From NCBI GenBank assembly GCA_947371715.1, contig CANBQQ010000013.1:1-20419 (forward strand): 20,419 bases of DNA. The letters are read 5' to 3'. The translations under genes and the position numbers were made by a program. How positions within the stretch are numbered: position 1 is the first letter of the stretch; every line of letters starts with the position of its first letter. A model generated the notes under the pieces. The model saw only the letters and a list, made by a program, of their open reading frames with translations. It was not told the DNA's origin and made no database searches. Shown piece by piece: positions 7,294-14,790 of the stretch. Source of the stretch: Flavipsychrobacter stenotrophus. GTDB taxonomy: Bacteria > Bacteroidota > Bacteroidia > Chitinophagales > Chitinophagaceae.

Positions 7294-8226
7294 TTATTGA
7301 GCGCCCAGTACGTCAAGCGTATCGCGCTTATCCTGGTGTATCTGTTCTACAAGGGCTTCAAGAGAGTCGAACTTCCTTTCGTTGCGCAGACGCTTTACGA
7401 AAATGATCTCCAGCTCATCGCCATAGATATCCATATCGAAATCGAATAGGTTGGCCTCTATGCGCACTTCCTTTTTATCGGTAACTGTAGGATTATAACC
7501 AATGCTCATCATAGCACCGTAGACCACTCCATTATAACGGGCTCTTATGGCGTATACACCTATTGCCGGCATTATCTGCTCGTTGTCGATCAATTGCAGG
7601 TTGGCAGTAGGATAGCCTATTGTTCTGCCCAGTTTATTGCCATGTACGACAGTTCCTTTTAGGGAATAGTCACGGCCCAGCATATGTGCGGCATCTTCTA
7701 CCCTGCCCTCTTTAATGGCATTGCGTATGCGGGTAGAACTTACTGCAGCGGCTTCTATTAGTTGCGCCGGAATTTCTATCATCTGGTAGTTGTAGACCGG
7801 AGCATACTCCTTCAACATATCGATATTACCCTTTCTATCGTGACCGAAGTGATGATCGTAACCAATAACAATACTGTGTGGCTTGAACTTCCCTACCAAA
7901 AACTCCTCAACATATTCCCTTGCCGACAAATGAGCAAATTCCTGGGTGAACGGTACAACAATAATATGGGCAATACCCGCCTCATGCAGCAAACGAACTT
8001 TTTCTTCAAGCGGAGTGATAATGCCTAACGGCTGATCTGGGAAGAGTAATTTGCGAGGATGCGGATCGAAAGTAATAAGAACACTTTCGCCGCCTACTTT
8101 GGCTGCATGGACCACCACTTCCTTCAATATGACACGATGCCCCTGGTGCACACCATCGAATGTGCCAATGGTCAATACCGCATTGTTAAATGAAGGCAGG
8201 TTGTCTATGTTGTGAAATACAGCCAT
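7294..8226 (-). CDS. ribF: Bifunctional riboflavin kinase/FAD synthetase
   Basis: Cytoplasmic enzyme that phosphorylates riboflavin to FMN and adenylylates FMN to FAD. The N-terminal nucleotidyltransferase half shows TIGTFDGVHQGH (residues 19-30, the HxGH-type motif), GYDHHFG and the VSSTRIR segment. The C-terminal riboflavin kinase half shows GRTIGYPTANL and GVYAIRARYNG with IGYNPT. The length of 310 residues is normal. The gene appears monocistronic; the downstream stretch on its strand is the gene-free repeat region. A TAnnTTTG match lies upstream. Confidence 0.97.
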   Translation of the reverse strand: MAVFHNIDNLPSFNNAVLTIGTFDGVHQGHRVILKEVVVHAAKVGGESVLITFDPHPRKLLFPDQPLGIITPLEEKVRLLHEAGIAHIIVVPFTQEFAHLSAREYVEEFLVGKFKPHSIVIGYDHHFGHDRKGNIDMLKEYAPVYNYQMIEIPAQLIEAAAVSSTRIRNAIKEGRVEDAAHMLGRDYSLKGTVVHGNKLGRTIGYPTANLQLIDNEQIMPAIGVYAIRARYNGVVYGAMMSIGYNPTVTDKKEVRIEANLFDFDMDIYGDELEIIFVKRLRNERKFDSLEALVEQIHQDKRDTLDVLGAQ

Positions 8227-8318
8227 TAATCGGGCTGTAAAGGTATATCAATTTCAAAACCAAAATACAAAAGGGTAAATATGGGTTTATGTTATGGGTT
8301 GCGTGGCGGTAGCTATCA

Positions 8319-8326
8319 CAAATCTA
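8319..8326 (-). promoter_or_regulatory. Candidate -7 element for ribF
   Basis: Read on the minus strand this is TAGATTTG, an exact TAnnTTTG match, 92 bases upstream of the ribF start. A TTTG (8342-8345) stands 15 bases further upstream, a little closer than the usual spacing. Confidence 0.4.
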
Positions 8327-8430
8327 AAATTTAACTGAATGCAAACTTAACATGATGGAATTCTACTGATTCTTGAATTCTGACCATTCTGTTTCAGACA
8401 ATTTCCTCTATTTTTAATCCCTGATCACCA

Positions 8431-10338
8431 ATGCAGCAAGCAGCAACACATACAACAACCCTAACCGTAAAATGGCTCAGTTCCTTTCGCTGGCAGGCAT
8501 GGATATTGGCTGTGATCTGTTTGATCTTTTATGCCAATACTTTTCAGAATGGCTATGCGCTTGATGACAACCCCATTATTATTAATAACCCATCGGTACA
8601 AAGTGGCATAGCCGGCATACCTGATATAATGATGGGCGATGCTATGGAGACCTCCTTTAAACAGCAAAACAGCAATACCCACCTGGAGGGTGGTCGGTAC
8701 AGGCCATTGTCAATTGTCTCCTTTGCCATAGAACAACAGGTGTTGGGCCCTAATGAACCTGGGATAAGCAATGACAAATTGCTTAGTGATATGCACTTAA
8801 GGCATGTGGTCAATGCACTATTGTATATATTATCTGTGATCGTTCTGCTGCGATTCCTCCGCCGGGTGATTTTCCCCAATGACCCACTGGCATCCTTTAT
8901 TGCAGCCCTGCTATTCGCTATTCATCCGCTGCATACCGAGGTAGTGGCGAATGTAAAAAGCAGGGATGAGATCATGTCACTCCTCTTCATCTGCCTTACT
9001 TTTTTACTGGCTTTTAAATATGCAACTACCAAAAAGCTGGCGCACCTCATTGCAGCCTTGTCTTGCTTTTTGCTGGCACTGCTATCTAAAGAGTATGCTA
9101 TTGCTTTAGTTGGGTTACTACCACTAGCTTTCTTTACACTAGGTAAAAAGTCTATACAACAGAGTGTCATAGCGACTCTACCTTACGTTATACCATTGGG
9201 TATTTATGTGTCTCTCAGGGTAATTGCAACCAGCCATTCTGATGCAACCGTATCCACCGACAGCCTCAATAATCCATACCTGTACGCAACAGCTTCACAA
9301 AAGGCAGCTTCTATAATTGCTGTCTTGCTTGACTATGTCAAGCTACTGTTTATCCCCTACCCGCTCTCCTGCGACTATTCATACAACCAGATCCCTTACT
9401 CCGATTTTGGCTCTGTTAAGGTATGGGCATCGATCTTTATTTATACTGCACTATTGGTTGCCGCATGGATACTGGGCAGGCGGAGGCATGTGGCGGGGTT
9501 TGCTATAGCATTATATCTGGCCTTTCTACTGCTGGTCAGCAATGTATTTATCAATATTGGCGCGCCAATGGGCGAAAGGTTAGCTTATCATTCTTCATTG
9601 GGTTTTGTAATTGTGCTGGCGTGGCTAATTAGTTATTTAATGCACATTGCGAGAAGTCAAAAAGCGGTGCAGGCAATGACAGGGGGATCGCTGTTATTAA
9701 TTACAGGCGCATCAGCATATATAGCTATCAATAGAAATAACGACTGGAACTCCGACTTCAACTTGTTTACAAAAGATGTGCAGACAGCACCCAATAGTGC
9801 ATCGGCCAACCGCTATGCAGGCGGTGCTTTCATAAAATATGCTGAAGGCATAAGTGATGAATGGCGAAATTCCGGCGAGAAATCATCTGTTCTTCAAGTA
9901 GGAATGTGGTATCTCAATAAAGCACTGCAGATACATCCCGAATATGTTGATGCTATTGTGAACCGCGGAGTCGGTTATATCGCCCAGGGAAAATATGACT
10001 CTGCAATGACAGACTGTAAGACCGTGTCAGAACACTACCCCCATCATCCCGGGCTGCAATACCTCTCTTACAACATTTCAGATCACTATTACAAACTTGC
10101 AGTAGAACATTGTAAGGTCAAGGACTTTAACGCTGCTTTCCCGCTATTCAAAAAAGCCATTGAAGCATCGCCCAAAGATCCCGAGCTGTGGACATTTATG
10201 GGCTACGCGTATTACAGTAATAATGATTGTACAAATACGCGCTATGCCGCTGAACAGGCAATGAAGCTGGACCCTAACAATACAAAGGCGCGCAAATTAA
10301 TAAAGATGTGTGCGGAGAAAGAGATGGAAATAAACTAA
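8431..10338 (+). CDS. TMTC-like GT-C membrane protein with TPR repeats
   Basis: A 635-residue protein with a polytopic membrane half (about residues 22-430, roughly ten segments) and a C-terminal tetratricopeptide-repeat half (about 465-630). The membrane half resembles the GT-C glycosyltransferases of the TMTC/DUF1736 type: an Asp pair D45-D46 in YALDDNPIIINNP in the first extracytoplasmic loop, then FAIHPLHTEVVANVKSRDE from residue 162, LLSKEYAI, and APMGERLAYHSSLGF. In animals TMTC proteins transfer mannose to protein Ser/Thr using a lipid-linked donor; whether this homologue does so is unknown. TPR units are seen around MWYLNKALQIHPEYVDA, PLFKKAIEASPKDPELW and AEQAMKLDPNNTKA. The stop lies 3 bp from the converging engB stop. 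Confidence 0.8.
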   Translation: MQQAATHTTTLTVKWLSSFRWQAWILAVICLIFYANTFQNGYALDDNPIIINNPSVQSGIAGIPDIMMGDAMETSFKQQNSNTHLEGGRYRPLSIVSFAIEQQVLGPNEPGISNDKLLSDMHLRHVVNALLYILSVIVLLRFLRRVIFPNDPLASFIAALLFAIHPLHTEVVANVKSRDEIMSLLFICLTFLLAFKYATTKKLAHLIAALSCFLLALLSKEYAIALVGLLPLAFFTLGKKSIQQSVIATLPYVIPLGIYVSLRVIATSHSDATVSTDSLNNPYLYATASQKAASIIAVLLDYVKLLFIPYPLSCDYSYNQIPYSDFGSVKVWASIFIYTALLVAAWILGRRRHVAGFAIALYLAFLLLVSNVFINIGAPMGERLAYHSSLGFVIVLAWLISYLMHIARSQKAVQAMTGGSLLLITGASAYIAINRNNDWNSDFNLFTKDVQTAPNSASANRYAGGAFIKYAEGISDEWRNSGEKSSVLQVGMWYLNKALQIHPEYVDAIVNRGVGYIAQGKYDSAMTDCKTVSEHYPHHPGLQYLSYNISDHYYKLAVEHCKVKDFNAAFPLFKKAIEASPKDPELWTFMGYAYYSNNDCTNTRYAAEQAMKLDPNNTKARKLIKMCAEKEMEIN

Positions 10339-10341
10339 CAA

Positions 10342-10983
10342 CTACAAGGGCATCTCCATATTCGGCTTAGCATCCGCCTCCGGCATTACCCATTCTTCGT
10401 TCAGTTCACCTATATAGCCCAGCATATCATTACGTCCATGGAATTTTTCAGCACTGGTCATAAAGGTGCGGGGTATATATTCCCATTCTTTTTTCATAGC
10501 GTTTACAAACAGGCTCTTATTTTTCGCAGCTTCACGCTGGGTTATCTTATCGGCCTTGGTAAAAGCAATGTTGAACGGCACTCCCCACTCTCCCAGTTTG
10601 CGCAAAAAAGCAAGATCCAGGTTCTGAGGAGAATGGCGGCTATCCACCAATACAAAAACCGTTACAAGGTTGGTACGCTCCTTTAGGTATGCATCTATCA
10701 TCTTCTCCCACTCTTCGCGCTGCACTTTAGAGCGCTTGGCAAAACCATAACCGGGCAGATCGACTATGTAAAAAGCACTATTGATGAGGAAGTGATTGAT
10801 GAGCTGCGTCTTTCCCGGGCTGCCCGATGTTTTGGCCAGCTTTGCATTACGGGTAAGCATATTTATCAGGCTGCTCTTACCCACATTAGATCTTCCAATG
10901 AACGCATATTCAGGCTTGTCCGGTTTTGGGCAAGCTTTAACATCTATATTGCTTATTAAGTATTTAGCGGTTGTTATTTCCAT
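10342..10983 (-). CDS. engB: Ribosome-assembly GTPase EngB (YihA/YsxC)
   Basis: Small GTPase needed for late large-subunit ribosome assembly. The product has the G1 motif GRSNVGKSS (residues 30-38), the G3 motif DLPGYG and the G4 motif TKAD, with the family context KTQLINHFLIN between them. I chose the ATG at 10983 (213 residues, MEITTAKYLIS), because the longer reading frame begins at a TTG at 11022 that lies inside the divergent menG gene. The start is only 25 bp from that of menG, so the two promoters must overlap or lie in each other's coding sequence. A TAnnTTTG match for this gene is at 11040-11047. Confidence 0.96.
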   Translation of the reverse strand: MEITTAKYLISNIDVKACPKPDKPEYAFIGRSNVGKSSLINMLTRNAKLAKTSGSPGKTQLINHFLINSAFYIVDLPGYGFAKRSKVQREEWEKMIDAYLKERTNLVTVFVLVDSRHSPQNLDLAFLRKLGEWGVPFNIAFTKADKITQREAAKNKSLFVNAMKKEWEYIPRTFMTSAEKFHGRNDMLGYIGELNEEWVMPEADAKPNMEMPL

Positions 10984-11003
10984 CTGGTTTGGTTGTACTT
11001 TTG
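10971..11003 (+). promoter_or_regulatory. menG promoter, consensus form
   Basis: TTG at 10971-10973, a 22-base spacer and TACTTTTG at 10996-11003 match TTG-N17-23-TAnnTTTG exactly. Only CACTA separates the -7 element from the menG ATG at 11009. Transcription normally begins several bases after this element, so the message would have almost no leader. The upstream part lies in the engB coding region. Confidence 0.65.
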
Positions 11004-11008
11004 CACTA

Positions 11009-11761
11009 ATGCAGTCGATCAATGATACTAATCCCGCAGCAAAGATACTCCCTGATGCGGCATCAAATTTAAATAAGAAAGCTCAGGTAGCCGAAATGTT
11101 TAACAATATAGCCGGCCGCTACGACTTCCTTAACCATTTCCTGTCTATGGGGATAGACAAAGGATGGCGCAAAAAAGCTATTGCCGAGGCGGGAGAGCTG
11201 AAACCGACCCGTATTCTGGACGTAGCTACAGGCACTGCCGACCTGGCAATTGCCGCTGCATCATTAAAACCACAACACATAGACGGTATTGATATTGCTG
11301 ACCAGATGCTGGTAGTGGGCCGTAAGAAAATAGAGGAAGTCAATCTTTCTAACATCATCACCCTGCAAACTGCCGATAGCGAATCGTTACCTTTTGAAAC
11401 TGGCCACTTCGACGTGGTTACCTGTGCTTATGGCGCCCGTAACTTCGAGCACCTGGAAGCAGGATTGACTGAAATGGGCCGTGTATTGCGCCCCGGCGGC
11501 AAAGTGGTGATACTGGAATTCTCTCACCCAACCGGCTTTCCAATAAAGCAGTTATTTGGTTTCTACTTTAAATTCATCCTGCCGTTAATGGGTCGGTTAG
11601 TATCTAAGCACAGCCGCGCTTATACTTATCTGCCAGAGTCGGTAATGGCCTTCCCGCAGGGAGAAGATTTTTGTAAGATACTTACCAGCTGCGGCTATAA
11701 GAATGCCAAAGCGAGACCATTGACATTCGGAATTACCAGTTTATATACTGCTTTCAAATAA
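11009..11761 (+). CDS. menG: Demethylmenaquinone methyltransferase
   Basis: SAM-dependent C-methyltransferase of the UbiE/MenG family that makes menaquinone from demethylmenaquinone; in a Bacteroidota host, which uses menaquinone, the MenG role is the likely one. Family signatures are MFNNIAGRYDFLNHFLSMGIDKGWRK, of which the core is NIAGRYDFLNH, the SAM-binding DVATGTADLAIAA, the acidic GIDIADQML, and RVLRPGGKVVILEFSHP. The open frame continues upstream to 10796, but that part lies antisense to engB and does not look like the family. The ATG at 11009 gives 250 residues, a normal length. A consensus promoter ends 5 bases before this ATG. A strong bidirectional hairpin follows the stop. Confidence 0.96.
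   Translation: MQSINDTNPAAKILPDAASNLNKKAQVAEMFNNIAGRYDFLNHFLSMGIDKGWRKKAIAEAGELKPTRILDVATGTADLAIAAASLKPQHIDGIDIADQMLVVGRKKIEEVNLSNIITLQTADSESLPFETGHFDVVTCAYGARNFEHLEAGLTEMGRVLRPGGKVVILEFSHPTGFPIKQLFGFYFKFILPLMGRLVSKHSRAYTYLPESVMAFPQGEDFCKILTSCGYKNAKARPLTFGITSLYTAFK
11040..11067 (-). promoter_or_regulatory. Candidate engB promoter within the menG coding start
   Basis: On the minus strand TATCTTTG (11040-11047) is an exact TAnnTTTG match, with TTTG (11064-11067) 16 bases upstream, slightly tighter than the usual spacing. The engB leader would be about 50 nt and antisense to the 5' end of menG. Confidence 0.4.
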
Positions 11762-11772
11762 CAGACAATCTT

Positions 11773-11815
11773 AAATACAAAGCCCTGCATACAATGTATG
11801 CAGGGCTTTGTATTT
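11773..11815. terminator. Bidirectional terminator between menG and the lipoprotein gene
   Basis: A perfect 20-bp stem pairs 11773-11792 with 11796-11815 around the loop AAT; the core is AAAGCCCTGCATAC. T-runs flank the stem on both strands (AAATAC/GTATTT base). It sits between converging genes and should stop transcription from both sides. Confidence 0.9.
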
Positions 11816-11829
11816 TAAGCTACACACAA

Positions 11830-12273
11830 CTACTTTTCCCCCTTCTTTTTATAAACGGATAGTAAGAACATAGCATTACTTTTCGTTTCAAATGCTTTAG
11901 GGTATGCATCACCATTCAAATTGTAACAGATAGTGAGTTCCCCGTCATCGTACTTATATATGGCCATAAAGTGTTTGCCGGCGTTTGCCCCTTTTTTGCC
12001 ATAAATATCCATTTTATCTCCATTATATTTTATAATCCCTTTGTCTTCAGTGCCGGCAATAACGGTGTACCTGCTATCTGCTATGGTCAGTTCTACGCTT
12101 TCCATAAAACCCATAGGAATGGGAGATCCGCCCATTTCCTGTTGCACAGGCACCCAGGTGCCGTTCAACTCTTTTATCGGCGCCTTCTTTCGCAATAATC
12201 CGCATCCTGTAAGTAACAAAACGGCTGCTACCATAGCCACCGAACGAACATATATCCTTGTGTAATCTCTCAT
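11830..12273 (-). CDS. TIGR03067-type lipoprotein
   Basis: Small lipoprotein with the signal peptide MRDYTRIYVRS...LLLTGC and lipobox Cys at residue 24, followed by a domain resembling TIGR03067: LNGTWVPVQQEMGGSPIP at the start and KYDDGELTICYNLNG ... FETKSNAMFLLSVYKK at the end. The function of this domain family is not established. I chose the ATG at 12273, which gives a normal lipoprotein signal with a basic head and starts 11 bases after the AlkD-like stop. The ATG at 12291 (153 residues) overlaps that stop by 7 bases and remains possible. It is the second gene of a two-gene unit with the AlkD-like gene. Confidence 0.75.
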   Translation of the reverse strand: MRDYTRIYVRSVAMVAAVLLLTGCGLLRKKAPIKELNGTWVPVQQEMGGSPIPMGFMESVELTIADSRYTVIAGTEDKGIIKYNGDKMDIYGKKGANAGKHFMAIYKYDDGELTICYNLNGDAYPKAFETKSNAMFLLSVYKKKGEK

Positions 12274-12284
12274 TATTTCTACTA

Positions 12285-12992
12285 TCAACATTTAACTGTT
12301 TTCTTCTTCTTGCCTATTGCCCCCTTGGCCTTTACTTTATTGATATAATCGGCAATATCGGGTACTTTACAGGCAGTGCCGTTCATATTTACTTCTACGA
12401 CACCAATCTTTTTTGCGGCTGCTATGGCATCATCTGTAAGCGGGCTAATATAAGAACCAATGGCAATCACAAAATTATTCATTTTCAGCCTTACCCTGTT
12501 GTCTGCATTGTGTATGGTCTTAACCACCCGGTCCAATAGCCGCTTATAAGCCGCAATATCAAGATCAGTATCTGCTTTTATAGCCGGTATATTACTAAGG
12601 GTAGACCAGCCTGCCGATGTTATGTGTGGCTCCTTACTTTCGATCCATTGCATAGCTATTTCGTATCCATGGGGACTGCCTGCTGCAACCCAGGGTACAG
12701 TATACTCACAGATGTTGGTAGACAACGCCTGCTCCACCCAGGTTTGCAGATCGGCTTTCGTCATCTTCGCATCATCAGCAATCAGTCCCGCCAGGTACAT
12801 AGCGTCGGCGTTGCCGGTAGTATACAGATCTTTAGCCAGCTGGTAATCCATCTTCACCTTTTTCTGGATAGGTTTCATGTACTCTATCTTCACCCCAAAG
12901 AATGGTTCTTTAACCCCATGCTTCAATAATATCTTTTTGATACTTTCACTGCCCGCTGCTTCCAGTTCCGTCATTATTTCTTTAACTGTCAT
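12285..12992 (-). CDS. AlkD-like DNA alkylation repair family protein
   Basis: A 235-residue all-helical HEAT-like repeat protein of the DNA alkylation repair (AlkD-like) superfamily. Recognisable parts are the N-terminal MTELEAAGSESIKKILLKHG, FFGVKIEYMKPIQKK, the DLYTTGNADAMYLAGLIADD helices, and WSTLSNIPAIK. Typical AlkD enzymes are glycosylases removing alkylated bases; this divergent subgroup has not been shown to do so, and the catalytic Asp/Trp set cannot be confirmed by eye. The basic tail KAKGAIGKKKKTVK may bind nucleic acid. The lipoprotein gene follows closely on the same strand. Confidence 0.75.
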   Translation of the reverse strand: MTVKEIMTELEAAGSESIKKILLKHGVKEPFFGVKIEYMKPIQKKVKMDYQLAKDLYTTGNADAMYLAGLIADDAKMTKADLQTWVEQALSTNICEYTVPWVAAGSPHGYEIAMQWIESKEPHITSAGWSTLSNIPAIKADTDLDIAAYKRLLDRVVKTIHNADNRVRLKMNNFVIAIGSYISPLTDDAIAAAKKIGVVEVNMNGTACKVPDIADYINKVKAKGAIGKKKKTVKC

Positions 12993-13033
12993 GGTATCAA
13001 TTATTTAACTTTCAGTGAATTTTGCTTGCTATG

Positions 13034-13041
13034 CAAATCTA
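13034..13041 (-). promoter_or_regulatory. Candidate -7 element for the AlkD-like/lipoprotein unit
   Basis: On the minus strand TAGATTTG matches TAnnTTTG, giving a predicted leader of about 35 nt before the start at 12992. No TTG is seen at the usual upstream spacing. Confidence 0.4.
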
Positions 13042-13141
13042 TCCCGAAAGTTAGTAATAATTTCAGTTTAGTAAAATCGCATTCTCCCGCGGCATGCATT
13101 AACTAAAAAAGACATAAAATTGTAGTTCTAAAAAAATAACC

Positions 13142-13645
13142 ATGAGATACTTTTTTGCTGATGTCAATTCCTACTGTCGGGGCCTTGCAGGTGTTTTCAT
13201 TTTAGTTTTCCTGTGCGGACCAATAATATTAAATGCTAAGGAAAAGAAAATTGCCACAACACCCCCTGAACTATATAGAGAAATTGCCATGCAGGATAGC
13301 CTTATGTTTGCTGCATTTAACCGGCAAGATCTCACAACATTCAAGACCTTCTTTTCTACCGACCTCGAATGGTTTCAGGATAATGGCGGATTAATACAAT
13401 ACGACTCCGTATTCTACAATTTCGAGAATAACTTTAAAAGGCCTGAAAAATTGACCAGGAAATTAGTAAAAGGAACGCTGGAAGTGCATCCCATAAAAAA
13501 ATACGGAGCAATAGAGATCGGGACACACCAATTCAGACATATAGAAAATGGCCGGGAGGAAACAGGTACTTTTAAGTTTCTGATGATATGGAGGAAACTA
13601 GCTGACAAATGGCAAATTACTCGCGTAGTAAGCTATGACCACTGA
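13142..13645 (+). CDS. Secreted NTF2-like (DUF4440-type) protein
   Basis: A 167-residue protein with an N-terminal hydrophobic export signal (about residues 13-32, GLAGVFILVFLCGPIILNA) and an NTF2-like cone fold: a helix ELYREIAMQDSLMFAAFNRQDL, FFSTDLEWFQDNGGLIQ, and the closing strand pair FKFLMIWRKLADKWQITRVVSYDH. This is the pattern of DUF4440/SnoaL-like proteins. The family covers enzymes and binding proteins, so no reaction is assigned. The gene appears monocistronic and ends at a hairpin shared with the converging SRPBCC gene. Confidence 0.75.
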   Translation: MRYFFADVNSYCRGLAGVFILVFLCGPIILNAKEKKIATTPPELYREIAMQDSLMFAAFNRQDLTTFKTFFSTDLEWFQDNGGLIQYDSVFYNFENNFKRPEKLTRKLVKGTLEVHPIKKYGAIEIGTHQFRHIENGREETGTFKFLMIWRKLADKWQITRVVSYDH

Positions 13646-13656
13646 CTTAAACAAAA

Positions 13657-13692
13657 ATGCCCGGACACATATAAGCTTCCGGGCATCTTTCT
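13657..13692. terminator. Terminator between the NTF2-like and SRPBCC genes
   Basis: ATGCCCGGA (13657-13665) pairs perfectly with TCCGGGCAT (13678-13686) around a 12-base loop and is followed by CTTTCT. On the other strand a short T-run (TTTTTG) follows, so it may serve both converging units. Confidence 0.75.
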
Positions 13693-13726
13693 GGAAAAAC
13701 AAAATTCTTAAGCCTATTGGCTTTAC

Positions 13727-14218
13727 TTATCCGGCAAGATACTCGTCGAGATTGCCAAGACCCATTGCATAGCCTTCTTTGAAGCCCATCTGTATGATCG
13801 TTTCCATATCTGCGATCTTATCGAAAGAAATTTCAGATTGTACAGTTGTTTTGTCGCCTGACTGACTGAAGGTGTTGCTCCAGTGCATAACCGGGAATTG
13901 ATCATTGATATTCCCTTCTTCATCGCAAAACATTGCGGAACTGGTAAAATTGCTGTTGGCCGCTACTGTGTGAATATCTACCCTGCACCAATGCTTTTCT
14001 CCGGCAGGGGATGTCATAGCATATAACCACATACCACCGGTGCGAAAATCCATGGATTTAGTAACAGCCTTGTAGGGCCTTGGCGCCCACCACAGATCAA
14101 GGATCTCCGCTTTTGTCCATGCATCCCAAACTTTCTGCACGGGCGCATCGAATGATCTTACCACAGTAAGCTTCTTGTTTTCAAGGTCTTTAGTAAAGAC
14201 CGCTTCATTTTTTGCCAT
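13727..14218 (-). CDS. SRPBCC/AHSA1 domain protein
   Basis: A 163-residue cytoplasmic protein of the START-like SRPBCC superfamily, AHSA1/CalC branch. Family traits are the opening LTVVRSFDAPVQKVWDAWT, LDLWWAPRPYKA, FRTGGMWLYAM and the C-terminal helix MGFKEGYAMGLGNLDEYL. These domains form a deep hydrophobic pocket; the ligand is unknown. It lies 10 bases downstream of the ArsR-type gene, a very common pairing in which the regulator controls its partner. It shares the promoter and operators upstream of arsR. Confidence 0.9.
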   Translation of the reverse strand: MAKNEAVFTKDLENKKLTVVRSFDAPVQKVWDAWTKAEILDLWWAPRPYKAVTKSMDFRTGGMWLYAMTSPAGEKHWCRVDIHTVAANSNFTSSAMFCDEEGNINDQFPVMHWSNTFSQSGDKTTVQSEISFDKIADMETIIQMGFKEGYAMGLGNLDEYLAG

Positions 14219-14228
14219 CTTATTTATT

Positions 14229-14534
14229 TTAAGGAGTTTTTAAAATTTCGTCGAGTTGATCGAATCTCGACTCCCACTGTTTGCGGAATTGCTCCATCCA
14301 TATATCTACTTCTTTCATTTTTTCAGCGTTAAAGTGATAGTTGATCTCTCTGCCGGTTTGGTGCTGTTCTACCAAATGGCACTCCGCCAATATCTGAATA
14401 TGTTTGGATATGGCCTGCCTGCTGCAATCGAAATGCGCGGCAATGGCATTGGGCGTCATGGCGTGCAGTGTCAACAAACTCAATATTGCCCTACGCGTGG
14501 GATCGGCTATTGCCTGGAATACATCTCTTCTCAT
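14229..14534 (-). CDS. ArsR-family winged-helix regulator
   Basis: A 101-residue dimeric DNA-binding regulator of the ArsR/SmtB fold. It opens MRRDVFQAIADPTRRAILSLL, has the recognition region PNAIAAHFDCSRQAISKHIQIL (core CSRQAISKHI) and the wing HQTGREINYHF. The classical metal-binding ELCVCD motif is missing, so it is likely not a metal sensor; this subgroup normally pairs with an SRPBCC gene, as here. Two 16-bp palindromes overlap its promoter, which points to autorepression of the two-gene unit. Confidence 0.92.
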   Translation of the reverse strand: MRRDVFQAIADPTRRAILSLLTLHAMTPNAIAAHFDCSRQAISKHIQILAECHLVEQHQTGREINYHFNAEKMKEVDIWMEQFRKQWESRFDQLDEILKTP

Positions 14535-14544
14535 ATTTTAATCC

Positions 14545-14560
14545 GCAATCGTTCGATTGC
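14545..14560. promoter_or_regulatory. Operator 1 of the arsR/SRPBCC unit
   Basis: GCAATCGTTCGATTGC is a perfect palindrome with a two-base centre. It lies at the predicted transcription start, 11 bases from the arsR ATG. A second near-copy is 10 bases away. Assignment as the ArsR binding site is inference from position and symmetry. Confidence 0.65.
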
Positions 14561-14591
14561 AAATATACACGCAACCATTTGATTGCGCAAA
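14560..14591 (-). promoter_or_regulatory. arsR/SRPBCC promoter, consensus form
   Basis: On the minus strand TTTG (14588-14591), a 20-base spacer and TATATTTG (14560-14567) match the Bacteroidota housekeeping promoter exactly. The start of transcription should fall near 14553-14555, within operator 1, giving a leader of about 20 nt. Confidence 0.75.
14571..14586. promoter_or_regulatory. Operator 2 of the arsR/SRPBCC unit
   Basis: GCAACCATTTGATTGC is a palindrome with one mismatch pair and the same architecture as operator 1. It fills the spacer between the two promoter elements. Centres of the two operators are 26 bp apart. Confidence 0.6.
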
Positions 14592-14612
14592 ATATTTTCC
14601 TGAACTAAGTGC

Positions 14613-14650
14613 AAAAAATAATCCCGATCAATTGACCGGGATTATTTTTT
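14613..14650. terminator. Terminator between the RicT-like gene and arsR
   Basis: AAAAAATAATCCCG (14613-14626) pairs perfectly with CGGGATTATTTTTT (14637-14650); the loop contains the small palindrome TCAATTGA. With A- and T-runs on opposite sides it can act on both strands. It should end transcripts of the RicT-like gene, 140 bases after its stop. Confidence 0.85.
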
Positions 14651-14790
14651 CAAGATTTCCTAACGAAGTACGTTTAACCCTCGTCAATATAACTATCACG
14701 GTATAATCTCTATTCGCCCGGCCCCTTTGTTCTCTATCATTTATACCAATGTGATACCACTGATCTGCTAAAACCTTATATCACTATACA

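Noticed and set aside
8362..8382. Inverted GAATTC pair upstream of the TMTC-like gene
   Set aside because: The arms are short and A/T-rich, with no promoter alignment; likely chance.
10796..11008. Long N-terminal extension of menG
   Set aside because: It is antisense to engB, does not resemble UbiE/MenG N-termini, and the ATG at 11009 gives the normal length.
10984..11022. Longer engB start at TTG 11022
   Set aside because: It would run into the menG coding start and adds residues not seen in the family; the ATG at 10983 fits better.
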